Source of the DNA: Nocardioides marmoribigeumensis
GTDB lineage: Bacteria; Actinomycetota; Actinomycetes; Propionibacteriales; Nocardioidaceae
Direction of reading: 5' to 3'
NCBI RefSeq assembly: GCF_031458325.1
Contig: NZ_JAVDYG010000001.1
Coordinates: 2,666,001-2,730,000 of the forward strand
DNA: 64,000 nucleotides
Shown here: positions 35,954 through 44,955 of the stretch, one piece after another
How the letters are laid out: each line of letters opens with the position of its first letter
Numbering within the stretch: the first letter of the stretch is position 1
Program-made: the position numbers and the translations under genes
Notes under the pieces: generated by a model
The model's input: only the letters and a program-made list of their open reading frames with translations
Told to the model about the DNA's origin: nothing
Database searches by the model: none

Positions 35954-37221
35954 GACGGGCCTCCTGGGGCGCCAGGGTCGGCGCTCGGGTCGGGATCGGG
36001 GTCGGGGTGCTGCCGGTCGGCGACGGTGAGGGCGAGCCTGCCGGCGTGCAGGCGGGCCGAGACCGCGGCGCCCGGCGCCACCTCGGCCGGGTCGGTGAGC
36101 ACGTGGCCGTCGGCGTCCTGCAGGACGGCGTAGCCGCGGCGGAGGGTCTCCAGTGGCGACAGCGCCCGCACCCGCGCACGGGTGTGGTCGACGTCGTCGG
36201 CCGCCCGGTCGAGCAGGCGCCCCAGGCAGCGACGGCTGCGCTCGAGCAGCTGGTCGACCTCGTCGCCGCGCTCCTCGAGCAGGCTGGTGGGCGCAGCGAG
36301 GCACGGCCGGTCACGCAGGCGCTGGAGGGCGTTGTGCTCCGAGGCGACGTGGTTCCACAAGAAGCGGCGGCCGCGGTCGCGCAGCTCGGCGATGCGGCGC
36401 TGCTCCTCGCTGACCTCGGGCACGACGTGCTTGGCGGCGTCGGTGGGCGTGGACGCCCGGACGTCGGCGACCAGGTCGAGGAGCGGGGTGTCGGGCTCGT
36501 GGCCGATGGCGGAGACGACCGGGGTGCGCACGGCCGCCACGGTGCGGATCATCGTCTCGTCGGAGAACGGCAGGAGGTCCTCGACCGAGCCGCCCCCGCG
36601 GGCCACGACGATCACGTCGACGTCGGGGTCACGGTCGAGCCGCTGGAGGGCGTCGACGACCTCGCGCACGCAGCTGGTGCCCTGCATGGAGGCGTAGGCG
36701 CAGGTGATCTCCACCGCGGGCCAGCGGCGGCGGGCGTTGTCCTTGACGTCGCGCTCGGCGGCCGAGCCCTCGGCGGTGACCAGACCGATGCGTCGCGGGA
36801 GGAACGGCAGGCGGCGCTTGAGCTCGGCAGCGAAGAGTCCCTCGGCGGCGAGCAGCTGCCGACGCCGCTCGAGGCGGGCGAGCAGCTCACCGAGGCCGAC
36901 CATGCGGATCTCGTCGGCGGCGAGGCTGAACGACCCGCGCTGGGCGAAGTAGCGGGGGCGTCCGTGCACCACCACGCTCGCCCCCTCGACCACCGGCGGG
37001 TCGGCGCTGTCGACGACCGCACGGGGGCAGGTCACGGTCATCGTCACGTCGGCGAGCGAGTCGCGCAGCGTGATGAAGACGGTGTTGATCGCACTGGGGC
37101 GGTTGACCTGGGTGATCTGGCCCTCGACCCACACCGCGCCCAGCCGGTCGACCCAGCCCGCGACGGCCTGGGCGATCTGGCGCAGGGGTGCAGGTCGCTC
37201 CGCGCTCGTCTCGAGCCCCAT
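35950..37221 (-). CDS. xseA: Exodeoxyribonuclease VII large subunit
   Basis: A 423-residue catalytic subunit. The N-terminal OB-fold (about residues 8-105) has [24 protein letters not shown] and [24 protein letters not shown]. The nuclease domain contains [36 protein letters not shown] and [29 protein letters not shown] coiled-coil region (about 280-345) follows, and the [13 protein letters not shown] tail is conserved. The last residues are an Asp/Pro-rich low-complexity stretch. It is divergent to ispH, with xseB downstream. Confidence 0.96.
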   Translation of the reverse strand: MGLETSAERPAPLRQIAQAVAGWVDRLGAVWVEGQITQVNRPSAINTVFITLRDSLADVTMTVTCPRAVVDSADPPVVEGASVVVHGRPRYFAQRGSFSLAADEIRMVGLGELLARLERRRQLLAAEGLFAAELKRRLPFLPRRIGLVTAEGSAAERDVKDNARRRWPAVEITCAYASMQGTSCVREVVDALQRLDRDPDVDVIVVARGGGSVEDLLPFSDETMIRTVAAVRTPVVSAIGHEPDTPLLDLVADVRASTPTDAAKHVVPEVSEEQRRIAELRDRGRRFLWNHVASEHNALQRLRDRPCLAAPTSLLEERGDEVDQLLERSRRCLGRLLDRAADDVDHTRARVRALSPLETLRRGYAVLQDADGHVLTDPAEVAPGAAVSARLHAGRLALTVADRQHPDPDPDPSADPGAPGGPS

Positions 37222-37287
37222 GGCACCTCCCTGCGTCGTCGGGCCGGGGTCCGGTCCCGGCTGGTCGGCACCCTACGCGGCACCACC

Positions 37288-37293
37288 TACGAT
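37288..37293 (+). promoter_or_regulatory. -10 box TACGAT before ispH
   Basis: TACGAT, seven bases, then ATG at 37301, without a ribosome binding site. A leaderless ispH mRNA is likely. Confidence 0.55.
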
Positions 37294-37300
37294 TGAGCGC

Positions 37301-38302
37301 ATGAGCACCGACCTGGGGATCCCCCCTGTCCTCGACGCCGACGCGGCCGACCGCGCGCTGCTCCTGGCCGCGCCGCGGGGCTACTGCGCCGGCGTCGACC
37401 GTGCCGTGATCACGGTGGAGAAGGCGCTCGACCTCTACGGCGCCCCGGTCTACGTCCGCAAGCAGATCGTGCACAACAAGCACGTCGTCTCCGACCTGGA
37501 GCGGCGTGGCGCGGTCTTCGTCGACGAGCTCGACGAGGTCCCCGAGGGCGCGACGGTCGTCTTCTCGGCCCACGGCGTCTCGCCGGTCGTGCACGAGCAG
37601 GCCGCCGAGCGCGGGCTCAAGACCATCGACGCCACCTGCCCGCTGGTCACCAAGGTCCACCACGAGGCCAAGCGGTTCGCCGCCGAGGACTACGACATCC
37701 TCCTGATCGGCCACGCCGGTCACGAGGAGGTCGAGGGCACCGCCGGCGAGGCCCCGAGCCACATCCAGCTCGTGGAGACCCCCGCGGACGTCGCCGAGGT
37801 CGAGGTGCGCGACCCCGCCAAGGTGGCCTGGCTCTCCCAGACGACGCTCTCGGTCGACGAGACGATGGCGGTCGTGGACGCCATCCGCGAGCGCTTCCCG
37901 CTGCTGCTCGACCCGCCGTCGGACGACATCTGCTACGCCACCCAGAACCGCCAGATGGCGATCAAGGAGATCTCCCGCGAGGCCGACCTGGTGATCGTGG
38001 TCGGCTCCGGCAACTCCTCCAACTCGGTGCGCCTGGTCGAGGTCGCCCTCGAGGCCGGCGCCAAGGCGGCCCACCGGGTCGATGACGCCTCCGAGATCGA
38101 GGAGGCCTGGCTCGACGGCGTCCGCTCGGTGAGCGTGACCTCCGGGGCCTCGGTGCCCGAGGACCTGGTCGAGGGGGTCCTCACCTGGCTCAACGAGCGC
38201 GGCTACCCGGCCGCCCGGGCGGTCCACACCGCCGAGGAGTCGCTGATCTTCGCGCTCCCGCCGGAGCTGCGCCGCGACCTCCGCGCGGCCGCCACCTCCT
38301 GA
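37301..38302 (+). CDS. ispH: 4-hydroxy-3-methylbut-2-enyl diphosphate reductase
   Basis: A 333-residue [4Fe-4S] enzyme for the last step of the non-mevalonate isoprenoid pathway, giving isopentenyl and dimethylallyl diphosphate. The three cluster cysteines are Cys29 (RGYCAGV), Cys113 ([11 protein letters not shown]) and Cys211 ([10 protein letters not shown]). HNKHVV and [13 protein letters not shown] (substrate-binding serines/asparagine) are intact. ATG at 37301 lies seven bases after TACGAT. Its products feed the cis-prenyltransferase encoded at 10.2 kb. It diverges from xseA, a common actinobacterial arrangement. Confidence 0.96.
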   Translation: MSTDLGIPPVLDADAADRALLLAAPRGYCAGVDRAVITVEKALDLYGAPVYVRKQIVHNKHVVSDLERRGAVFVDELDEVPEGATVVFSAHGVSPVVHEQAAERGLKTIDATCPLVTKVHHEAKRFAAEDYDILLIGHAGHEEVEGTAGEAPSHIQLVETPADVAEVEVRDPAKVAWLSQTTLSVDETMAVVDAIRERFPLLLDPPSDDICYATQNRQMAIKEISREADLVIVVGSGNSSNSVRLVEVALEAGAKAAHRVDDASEIEEAWLDGVRSVSVTSGASVPEDLVEGVLTWLNERGYPAARAVHTAEESLIFALPPELRRDLRAAATS

Positions 38303-38458
38303 CCGTCCTTCCCGACGGCTGCGCCGGGCCTCAGGGCAGGCGCGTCAGCGTGATCCGGGTCAGGTCGACCACTGGTGCCTTGGCGGGGGTCGGCCCGTTG
38401 GCCCACCCAGCGTCGAGCGGGACCGGGTGAGAGGTGCCCGGTCGGGATCGCAGGTCCC

Positions 38459-38950
38459 TCAGGAGACAGTGGCCTCCGGGGACCGGTGCTCGGGCGCGCC
38501 GGTGGCGGGGTCCTGCGGGCCGGCCGCCTCGTGGTGGGGGCGCCTCAGCCGGCCGCGGTTGCGCAGGGCCACCTGACGGAGCCCGAGCACGCCGAGGGTC
38601 AGGGCGTAGGCGACGGCCAGCGCGACGGCGTGGTGCGCGAGCCCGGACACGAAGGCCTGGACCATCCCGTCGCCGGCCTGGGCCACCGCACCGCGGTCGG
38701 TCGCGGACACCACCAGCACGGTGACCCCGAGGGCGAGGGGCGGCAGGACGCCGATGGCGAAGAAGTCGCGGGGCCGGACCAGGAGGGCGGCGCCGACGCA
38801 CGCGGCGACGAGGACCAGGTCGAAGAACCAGCCCAGCCGGTCACCCACGGCGAGCTGCAGCAGGACCGCGACCCCGAGGGACGCGGCCACGCCGGAGACG
38901 ACAAGGGCGCCGGGGTGGCGGCCTTCTTCCCAGAGCGTGCGGTGGGCCAC
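38459..38950 (-). CDS. DUF6542-type membrane protein
   Basis: A 163-residue membrane protein with four predicted helices (about residues 15-35, 40-60, 64-84 and 108-128) and a basic, Pro-rich cytoplasmic tail. RLGWFFDLVLVAACVGAALLV followed by RPRDFFAIGVLPPLALG is typical of DUF6542 proteins found beside ispH or xseA genes in actinobacteria. GTG at 38950 was chosen because TACTTT lies six bases upstream on the minus strand; the longer frame reaches back into rmuC sequence. Function unknown. Confidence 0.75.
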   Translation of the reverse strand: MAHRTLWEEGRHPGALVVSGVAASLGVAVLLQLAVGDRLGWFFDLVLVAACVGAALLVRPRDFFAIGVLPPLALGVTVLVVSATDRGAVAQAGDGMVQAFVSGLAHHAVALAVAYALTLGVLGLRQVALRNRGRLRRPHHEAAGPQDPATGAPEHRSPEATVS

Positions 38951-38956
38951 GAGGTC

Positions 38957-38962
38957 AAAGTA
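38957..38962 (-). promoter_or_regulatory. -10 box TACTTT for the DUF6542 gene
   Basis: TACTTT on the minus strand, six bases before the GTG at 38950 and only seven bases after the rmuC stop codon. Confidence 0.5.
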
Positions 38963-38969
38963 GGAGACC

Positions 38970-40082
38970 TCAGGCGGTCTCCTCGTCCGCCACGCCGAAG
39001 GATCTGGTCCTCGTCGGGTCCTGCTGCACGAGATCCTCCGGTGTGGGGACGCGCGGGGAGAGGTCGACGAGGGCGGGCGTGTCGACCGTCGACCCGACCA
39101 CTCCCAGGTCGGCGAAGCGGCGCGAGGAGACCAGGACGCGGCTCTCGAGGGAGCCGATGGCCGCGTTGTAGGACGTGACCGCACCGGTCAGCGACCGGCC
39201 GAGCTTGTCGAGGTGGCCCGACATCGTGCCCAGCCGCTCGTGCAGCTCGCGGCCGAGCCGGTGGATCTCACGGGCCTGGTCGCTCACGGCCTGCTCGGTC
39301 CACGCGTGGGCGACGGTGCGGAGCAGGGCGATGAGCGTGGTCGGGGTCGCCAGCACGACCCGGCGGTCGGCCGCCCACTCGAGCAGGCCCGGGTCGGACT
39401 CGAGGGCGGCGGAGAGGAACGACTCGCCGGGCATGAACAGCACCACCAGCTCGGGCGACCCGTCGAGGGCGCGCCAGTAGGCCTTGGAGCCGAGCGTCTC
39501 GACGTGCTGCCGCACGTGACGGGCGTGGCGGCGCAGGTGGGCCTCACGCTCCTCGGGCTGGTCCTCGGGGCACTCGCAGGCGTCGAGGAAGCCCTCGAGC
39601 GGCACCTTGGCGTCGACCACCACCTGGCGGCCGCCGGCGAGGTGCACGACGAGGTCGGGGCGCTGCAGGGCCCCGGCGGCGTCACGGGTGCTGACCTGCT
39701 CGGTGAAGTCGCACCGGTCGACGAGCCCGGCGATCTCGACCGCCCGACGCAGGTGCAGCTCGCCCCACCGGCCCCGCACCTGCGGGCGCCGGAGGGCGGT
39801 GGACAGCGCGGTGGTCTCGCGGCGGAGCAGGTCGGTCGAGTGACGCATCTGGTCGACCTGCTGGTCGAGGGCGCTCTGCCACGCGACCCGGCCGTGGTCG
39901 AGCTCGCGCAGCCGCTCCTCGAGCCGCCCCAGCCCGTCGCGGACCAAGGCGCCGTCGACGGAGCCCTGGCCGAGCGCGGGAGGCCCGCTGCGTGAGCGGG
40001 ACCAGAGCACGCCGAGGGCCAGCCCGAGCAGCGCCCCGACGAGGAGGGTGCCGAGCAGGGCGAGGGCGGTCGTCGCTGTCAT
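38970..40082 (-). CDS. rmuC: DNA recombination protein RmuC
   Basis: A 370-residue RmuC-family protein, a nuclease-fold factor that limits rearrangements at inverted repeats in E. coli. An N-terminal membrane anchor (residues 5-28, ALALLGTLLVGALLGLALGVLW) is followed by a coiled coil (about 45-95). The conserved core has RGRWGELHLRRAVEIAGL, QRPDLVVHLAGGRQVVVDAKVPLEGFLDA and LVVLFMPGESFLSAAL, with the Asp and Lys of VDAKVPL as nuclease-like residues. ATG at 40082 is directly behind a four-codon upstream frame, ATG at 40092, whose TGA overlaps it (ATGA), possibly a coupling leader. Confidence 0.92.
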   Translation of the reverse strand: MTATTALALLGTLLVGALLGLALGVLWSRSRSGPPALGQGSVDGALVRDGLGRLEERLRELDHGRVAWQSALDQQVDQMRHSTDLLRRETTALSTALRRPQVRGRWGELHLRRAVEIAGLVDRCDFTEQVSTRDAAGALQRPDLVVHLAGGRQVVVDAKVPLEGFLDACECPEDQPEEREAHLRRHARHVRQHVETLGSKAYWRALDGSPELVVLFMPGESFLSAALESDPGLLEWAADRRVVLATPTTLIALLRTVAHAWTEQAVSDQAREIHRLGRELHERLGTMSGHLDKLGRSLTGAVTSYNAAIGSLESRVLVSSRRFADLGVVGSTVDTPALVDLSPRVPTPEDLVQQDPTRTRSFGVADEETA

Positions 40083-40125
40083 GGGGTCACCATGGCGGAC
40101 CCCTCCGACATTTGGCTCAGATTGC

Positions 40126-41340
40126 TCAGGCCGACACGGGGTGACCGACCGCGTCGGGGGCGACGTCGACCAGGTCGTGGGTCATGGCGTACTTCTCCCG
40201 CAGGCGCTGCTCCTGCTCGGCCTGGTAGGCGCGGCCCCGGGTGACGCGTGCGTCGACTGCCGCAGGGCCGCGCAGGCGGTCCTGGCCGGCGTACGCGACG
40301 GCGGTGAGGTGGCCGAGCGCCGGCACCGCTCGCGACAGGCGTGAGGGACGGATGCCGAGCTCGTCGGAGAGCGCGTCGCCGACGAGCGCGCGGACCAGCG
40401 CGTCGACGTAGGACCGGGCGACGCGCGCGCGGGCGGGGAGGCGGCCGGGCAGCAGGTCCTCGACCTCGGGCACGAGGTAGTCGTCGATGAGCCCGGCCAC
40501 GAGCGCGCGGCTGCCCTCGTCGACGGGCGGGCGCGTGAGCTGGTAGAGCGCCTCGATGTCGAGCTGCTCGTCGAGGGTGGTGGGCAGGAGCTGCGGGACG
40601 ACCCCGCTCAGGTGGCCGACGTAGCGCCACAGGGCGCCGAGGTCCGCCAGCTCCGCGTCGGTGTAGCGCGCGCCGAGCAGGTGCATCCCGCGCACCGCGA
40701 TCGAGCCGAACTCGGCGAGCGTGTGGGCGAGGTAGGGCTGGCTGATCGGCGTCCCCAGCTCGGCCTCGTCCCAGTCCGGTGAGGAGGAGAGGTGGCGGCG
40801 GACCATCGCGTGGATCAGGCGCACCCGGACCGTGCGCTCCAGGCCGAGCCCGTGGCGGCGCAGGCCGCCGCGCGTGGTCACCTCGCGCAGCCAGTCGCCG
40901 ACCTCGAGGTTGCGCACGCCGGCGTTGCCGACCAGCCGGCCGGTCAGCACGAGGGGCCGCGCCGCTGCGGGGTTGGTGTAGCCGACCATCAGCGACGCCG
41001 CGGCCAGCACGAGCCCGAGCTGGAGCGAGTGCCGGGCGAGGTGGTCGCCCGCACGGTCGAGCTGGTCGTGGTCGACCCAGTCGGGCTCGTCGTCGAGGAC
41101 GGCGAAGAGCGCGCGGACCGAGTCGGGGGCGTCGGCGGGGACCTCGCCGCGGAGCGCGGCCTCGACCGCGCGCATGACCCGCGCTCGTCCGAGCTCCCTC
41201 AGGTCGGCCGCGACGGCGTCCGCCAGCGGGTCTCCCTGCCGCGTGCCCTCGACCCAGGCGCGCCCCAGGTCGCCGTACCTCCGCACGGCCTCGGCGCCGC
41301 ACCGGACGTGGGTGGGCAGCCCAGGTGTCGACAGCGCCAT
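40126..41340 (-). CDS. Oxygenase MpaB / latex-clearing-protein-like (DUF2236)
   Basis: A 404-residue DUF2236 protein, about the size of Lcp rubber oxygenases. WLREVTTRGGLRRHGLGLERTVRVRLIHAMVRRHL (about residues 140-175) corresponds to the Lcp region with conserved Arg, Thr and the haem-ligand His; LIHAMVR supplies that His. PISQPYLAHTLAEFGSIAVRGMHLLGARYTD and YVGHLSGVVPQLLPTTLDEQ follow. No signal peptide, so rubber cleavage outside the cell is unlikely and the substrate is unknown. It is much longer than the DUF2236 protein at 2.8 kb and only distantly related to it. Confidence 0.8.
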   Translation of the reverse strand: MALSTPGLPTHVRCGAEAVRRYGDLGRAWVEGTRQGDPLADAVAADLRELGRARVMRAVEAALRGEVPADAPDSVRALFAVLDDEPDWVDHDQLDRAGDHLARHSLQLGLVLAAASLMVGYTNPAAARPLVLTGRLVGNAGVRNLEVGDWLREVTTRGGLRRHGLGLERTVRVRLIHAMVRRHLSSSPDWDEAELGTPISQPYLAHTLAEFGSIAVRGMHLLGARYTDAELADLGALWRYVGHLSGVVPQLLPTTLDEQLDIEALYQLTRPPVDEGSRALVAGLIDDYLVPEVEDLLPGRLPARARVARSYVDALVRALVGDALSDELGIRPSRLSRAVPALGHLTAVAYAGQDRLRGPAAVDARVTRGRAYQAEQEQRLREKYAMTHDLVDVAPDAVGHPVSA

Positions 41341-41359
41341 ACCGAGCAGTATGGCGCGG

Positions 41360-42151
41360 TCAGTCGGCGAGGTCCACGACGACCGGCGCGTGGTCGCTGG
41401 CCCCCTGGCCGGCGCGCTCCTCGCGGTCGATGAACGCTCCGGTCACCCGCGACTGGAACGCGGGCGACCCGAGCACGAAGTCGATGCGCATGCCCTTGTT
41501 GCGCTCGAACCGCTGCCGGTAGTAGTCGAAGTAGGTGTAGACGCCGGGCCCCGGCGCGTGGGGGCGTACGACGTCGGCGAAGCCCGCGTCCACGACCGCC
41601 TGGAACGCGGCGCGCTCCGGGGGCGTCACGTGCGTGCTGGTCGCGAAGACGGCGATGTCCCAGACGTCGTCGTCCTGCGGCGCGATGTTCCAGTCGCCGG
41701 TCAGCGCCACCGGCAGGTCGGGGGCGGCCGCGACCCAGGAGCGGGCACTCGCCTCGAGCGCGGCCAACCAGCGCAGCTTGTAGTCCAGGTGCGGGTCGCC
41801 GATCTTGCGGCCGTTGGGCACGTAGAGCGACCACATCCGCACCCCTCCGCACGTCGCGCCCATCGCGCGGGCCTCGAGGGCGCCCGGCTCGCCGTACTCC
41901 GGCATGCCCTCGAACCCGCGCTGGACGTCCTCGATCCCGACGCGGGAGACGATCGCGACGCCGTTCCACTGGTTGAGGCCGTGCGACGCGACCTCGTAGC
42001 CGAGCGCCTCGAGCCCCATCGTCGGCCACTGGTCGTCGCGGGCCTTGGTCTCCTGCAGGGCGAGGACGTCGACGTCCTGGCGCTGCAGGAACTGCTCGAC
42101 CCGGCCGATGCGGGAGCGGATCGAGTTGACGTTCCAGGTGGCCACGCGCAT
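41360..42151 (-). CDS. xth: Exodeoxyribonuclease III family nuclease
   Basis: A 263-residue Mg-dependent endonuclease/exonuclease/phosphatase family enzyme acting on abasic and blocked 3' ends in base-excision repair. Motifs in order: RVATWNVNSIRSR, VLALQETKARDDQWP (metal-binding Glu), SLYVPNGRKIGDPHLDYKLRWL, VALTGDWNIAPQDDDVWD, GVYTYFDYYRQRFERNKGMRIDFVLGS and GASDHAPVVVDL (catalytic Asp-His). ATG at 42151 follows TAGGCT by six bases. It is divergent to the DUF2252 gene. Confidence 0.94.
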   Translation of the reverse strand: MRVATWNVNSIRSRIGRVEQFLQRQDVDVLALQETKARDDQWPTMGLEALGYEVASHGLNQWNGVAIVSRVGIEDVQRGFEGMPEYGEPGALEARAMGATCGGVRMWSLYVPNGRKIGDPHLDYKLRWLAALEASARSWVAAAPDLPVALTGDWNIAPQDDDVWDIAVFATSTHVTPPERAAFQAVVDAGFADVVRPHAPGPGVYTYFDYYRQRFERNKGMRIDFVLGSPAFQSRVTGAFIDREERAGQGASDHAPVVVDLAD

Positions 42152-42157
42152 CCCGGG

Positions 42158-42163
42158 AGCCTA
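42158..42163 (-). promoter_or_regulatory. -10 box TAGGCT for the exonuclease III gene
   Basis: TAGGCT on the minus strand, six bases before the ATG at 42151, without a ribosome binding site. On the plus side TAACCC lies six bases before the DUF2252 ATG, so both genes of the pair may be leaderless. Confidence 0.5.
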
Positions 42164-42192
42164 GCCAGGCCGGCAGCGGGTAACCCTTCCGC

Positions 42193-43545
42193 ATGAGCCC
42201 CCGCCCCACCAAGGCCGACGAGAGGCGCACCGACCTCATCGTCGAGACCCTCAACGACGCGTTCGCGCCGATGATGAAGGCCGACCCGCGGGCGTTCCGC
42301 GTGAAGTACCGCAAGATGGCCGCCGACCCGTTCGCCTTCTACCGCGGCACGGCCTGCCTCTTCTACGCCGACGTCGCCGACGAGAAGGGCGCCCACCGCT
42401 CGTGGGACGCCGACTACCTCAGCGACCGCAGCAGCCGCATCTGGATCCACGGCGACCTGCACGCGGAGAACTTCGGCACCTACATGAACGCCTCGGGCCG
42501 CCTGGTCTTCGACGTCAACGACTTCGACGAGGCCTACATCGGGCACTACACGTGGGACCTGCAGCGCTTCGCCGCCAGCCTGGCGCTGATGGGATGGACC
42601 AAGGCCCTGCCGAAGGAAGACGTACGCCGGCTGGTGGCGCGCTATGCCCGCGGCTACCTCGCGCAGGTCTCGCGCTACGTGGAGACCGACGACGACGACA
42701 ACGACTTCGCCCTCAACCTGGACACCGCCGACGGGCCGATCCTGGCGATCCTGGGGCAGGCCCGGCAGGCCAGCCGGATCGCCCTGCTCGACGGGATGAC
42801 CGTGGTGAAGAACGGCGTGCGCTCGTTCGCCGAGGACGGCACCACGCGGCGCCTGTCGAGGACGGAGCGCAGGAAGCTCGAGGCCGCGTTCCTCCGCTAC
42901 CTGGACTCGATCCCCCGCGACAAGCGCTACGACCGGTCGCTGTTCTACGACCTGCGCGACCTGGTGGGCAAGAGCGGCTTCGGCATCGGCAGCGCCGGCC
43001 TCCCGGCGTACAACGTGCTGGTCGAGGGGTTCAACCAGGCGCTGGAGAACGACGTCGTGCTGTCGATGAAGCAGGCCAACGTGCCGGCGGTGAGCCGTTT
43101 CGTCGACACGAGCACGGTCGAGGGCTACTTCGAGAACGAGGCCCACCGCACGGTCGTCAGCCAGCGCGCGCTGCAGGCGCACACCGACCCGCTGCTCGGC
43201 TGGACCACCGTCGACGGAGTGGGCTACGTGGTGGCCGAGGTCTCGCCGTACGAGAGCGACCTGGAGTGGGCCGACCTCACCGAGCCCGACGAGATCGGCC
43301 CGGTCGTCGAGCAGCTCGGGCGGGCGACGGCCAAGATCCACTGCGCCTCCGACGACGACAGCGACCAGGACCTGGTCGACTTCTCCGTCGAGGAGGAGAT
43401 CGCCTCCTCCCTGGAGGGGAAGCGCAAGGCGTTCACCGAGGCGCTGGTCGACTTCGGCCTGGAGTACGCCGTCCGCGTGCGCCGCGACCACGCGCTGTTC
43501 GTGGAGGCGTTCCGCAGCGGGCGGATCGGCGTCGCGGCGACCTGA
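42193..43545 (+). CDS. DUF2252 family protein (kinase-like fold)
   Basis: A 450-residue protein of DUF2252. The family shows distant similarity to aminoglycoside-phosphotransferase-like kinases. FAFYRGTACLFYADVAD, SRIWIHGDLHAENFGTYMNASG and VFDVNDFDEAYIGHYTWDLQRFAASLAL are the family core; the HGDLHxENF and DxNDFD motifs correspond to catalytic and metal-binding loops of such kinases. GSAGLPAYNVLVEG and LSMKQANVPAVSRF follow. The biological substrate is unknown. A run of acidic residues (DDDDND, about residue 168) interrupts the middle. ATG at 42193 is six bases after TAACCC. Confidence 0.87.
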   Translation: MSPRPTKADERRTDLIVETLNDAFAPMMKADPRAFRVKYRKMAADPFAFYRGTACLFYADVADEKGAHRSWDADYLSDRSSRIWIHGDLHAENFGTYMNASGRLVFDVNDFDEAYIGHYTWDLQRFAASLALMGWTKALPKEDVRRLVARYARGYLAQVSRYVETDDDDNDFALNLDTADGPILAILGQARQASRIALLDGMTVVKNGVRSFAEDGTTRRLSRTERRKLEAAFLRYLDSIPRDKRYDRSLFYDLRDLVGKSGFGIGSAGLPAYNVLVEGFNQALENDVVLSMKQANVPAVSRFVDTSTVEGYFENEAHRTVVSQRALQAHTDPLLGWTTVDGVGYVVAEVSPYESDLEWADLTEPDEIGPVVEQLGRATAKIHCASDDDSDQDLVDFSVEEEIASSLEGKRKAFTEALVDFGLEYAVRVRRDHALFVEAFRSGRIGVAAT

Positions 43546-43548
43546 CGG

Positions 43549-44814
43549 TCAGGCCTCCGTGCACGGCAGGAGGGCGGGGAGCTCGAACCAGACGGTCGTC
43601 CCTCCGCCCGGCGACGCCTCGGCGCCGAGCCGGCCGCCGTGCGCCTCGACGATGCGCGCGACCCTCGCCAGGCCGACCCCCTCGCCGCGGCTCACCGACG
43701 CGAGCCGGGTCGCGGTGTCGAAGAGGGTCGCCCGCGCCTCGGCGGGGATCCCGACGCCGTTGTCCGTGACCGAGACGCGCCAGGCGTCTCCACCGTCGGT
43801 GGGCGTGGCCCACACCGCCACGCGCGGGGGGACGCCGGGCCGGGCGGCCCGGACGGCGTTGGTCACCAGCTCGAGGAGCACGCGGTGGACCTGGCCGGCG
43901 TCGGCCGCGACCATCGGCAGCTCGCCCGCGGCCAGGCTGCCGCCGGCGGTCTGGACGACCAGGGACGTGTCGCGGGCGACGAGGTCGAAGACGTCACCGA
44001 GGTCGACCGGTGCCGGTTCGACGGTGCGGCCCACCTTGCTGAGCGTGAGCAGCCGGTCGACCACGTCGTTGAGCCGACGCGTCGAGCGATGTGCGCTGTT
44101 GAGGACGCGGCGGCGGGAGGGGTCGGCGTCCGGCTCGGTCTCGGCGAGCAGCTCGAGGCTGGTGAGCACGGCCATCAACGGGGTGCGCAGCTCGCGGGCG
44201 ATCTGGGAGGACAGGTCGAGCAGCTCGTCAGGTCCGGCGTGGTGCGGGAGCGGCCGGTCGGCCTCGCGCCGCAGGTGGAGCTCGATGATGTTGCTGACGT
44301 CGGCCGCCACGGCGGTGAGGGCGCGCAGCTGCGACTCGGTGAGCTCGCGGGGCTCCAGGTCGAAGACGCACAGGCGGCCCACCATGGTGCCGTCGGGGTC
44401 GACCACCGGAGCCGAGGCGTAGAAGCCGAGGCTCATGAACCGCCCGTCGACGTAGGGGCTGGCGTCGAAGCGCCCGTCCCTCCTCACGTCGGCGACGTGC
44501 ACGGTCTCCCGGGTGTCCATCACCTGCACGCACAGAGTGTCCTGCGCGTCGCAGACCAGCGGCGCGATGCCGGCGGTGGTGGTGAGGTGGTAGTCGCTGC
44601 CCTCGAAGATCGCCAGCGCCGCCAAGGGCACGTCGCACAGGTCCTGGACGAGGTCGACCAGCGTCTGCAGCTGGTCGTCATCGGCCCGGCTCAGCGCCCA
44701 CAGGGCCCGCAGCCCGGGGTGCGGCGACGCCGGGTCCGGGTGCGAGGCGGGCGCGAGCGCGTCCGGCGCCCTCACGGCGTACGACGGGTTGAGCGCGATG
44801 GCGTGCTCGGACAA
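43549..44814 (-). CDS. GAF-domain sensor kinase-like protein lacking the phospho-accepting His
   Basis: A 421-residue cytoplasmic protein. A GAF domain (about residues 50-180) has LAIFEGSDYHLTTTAG and DTRETVHVADVRRDGRF. It is followed by a HisKA-like dimerisation region and a HATPase domain with N-box LELVTNAVRAA, G1 VTDNGVGIP and G2 GEGVGLARV. The H-box reads SSQIARELRTPLMAV: position 207, where the phosphorylated His is expected (S-H-E-L-R-T-P), is Arg (codon CGC at 44194-44196). The ATP site looks intact, so it may be a pseudokinase or act on a partner. TTG at 44814 is preceded by GGGGGGA; GTG at 44775 is an alternative. No response regulator is adjacent. Confidence 0.85.
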   Translation of the reverse strand: MSEHAIALNPSYAVRAPDALAPASHPDPASPHPGLRALWALSRADDDQLQTLVDLVQDLCDVPLAALAIFEGSDYHLTTTAGIAPLVCDAQDTLCVQVMDTRETVHVADVRRDGRFDASPYVDGRFMSLGFYASAPVVDPDGTMVGRLCVFDLEPRELTESQLRALTAVAADVSNIIELHLRREADRPLPHHAGPDELLDLSSQIARELRTPLMAVLTSLELLAETEPDADPSRRRVLNSAHRSTRRLNDVVDRLLTLSKVGRTVEPAPVDLGDVFDLVARDTSLVVQTAGGSLAAGELPMVAADAGQVHRVLLELVTNAVRAARPGVPPRVAVWATPTDGGDAWRVSVTDNGVGIPAEARATLFDTATRLASVSRGEGVGLARVARIVEAHGGRLGAEASPGGGTTVWFELPALLPCTEA

Positions 44815-44941
44815 AGGTTCCCCCCAGGGACGTGCGTGTGCCTGCGGTCCATGAGAGCACCCGGGTGACCAGGCCCACCAGGACCCGTTCGGGGGGTTTC
44901 GTCCCGGTTGTCCCCTGGTCGGGAGGTGGCCGTCCGGCTCG

Positions 44942-44947
44942 TAGGAT
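44942..44947 (+). promoter_or_regulatory. -10 box TAGGAT before ychF
   Basis: TAGGAT followed by eight bases and the GTG start at 44956; no ribosome binding site. Confidence 0.5.
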
Positions 44948-44955
44948 GGACTCCC

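Noticed and set aside
40083-40092. Four-codon upstream frame before rmuC as a leader peptide gene
   Set aside because: Too short for a peptide attenuator and not accompanied by alternative stems; noted only as possible coupling.
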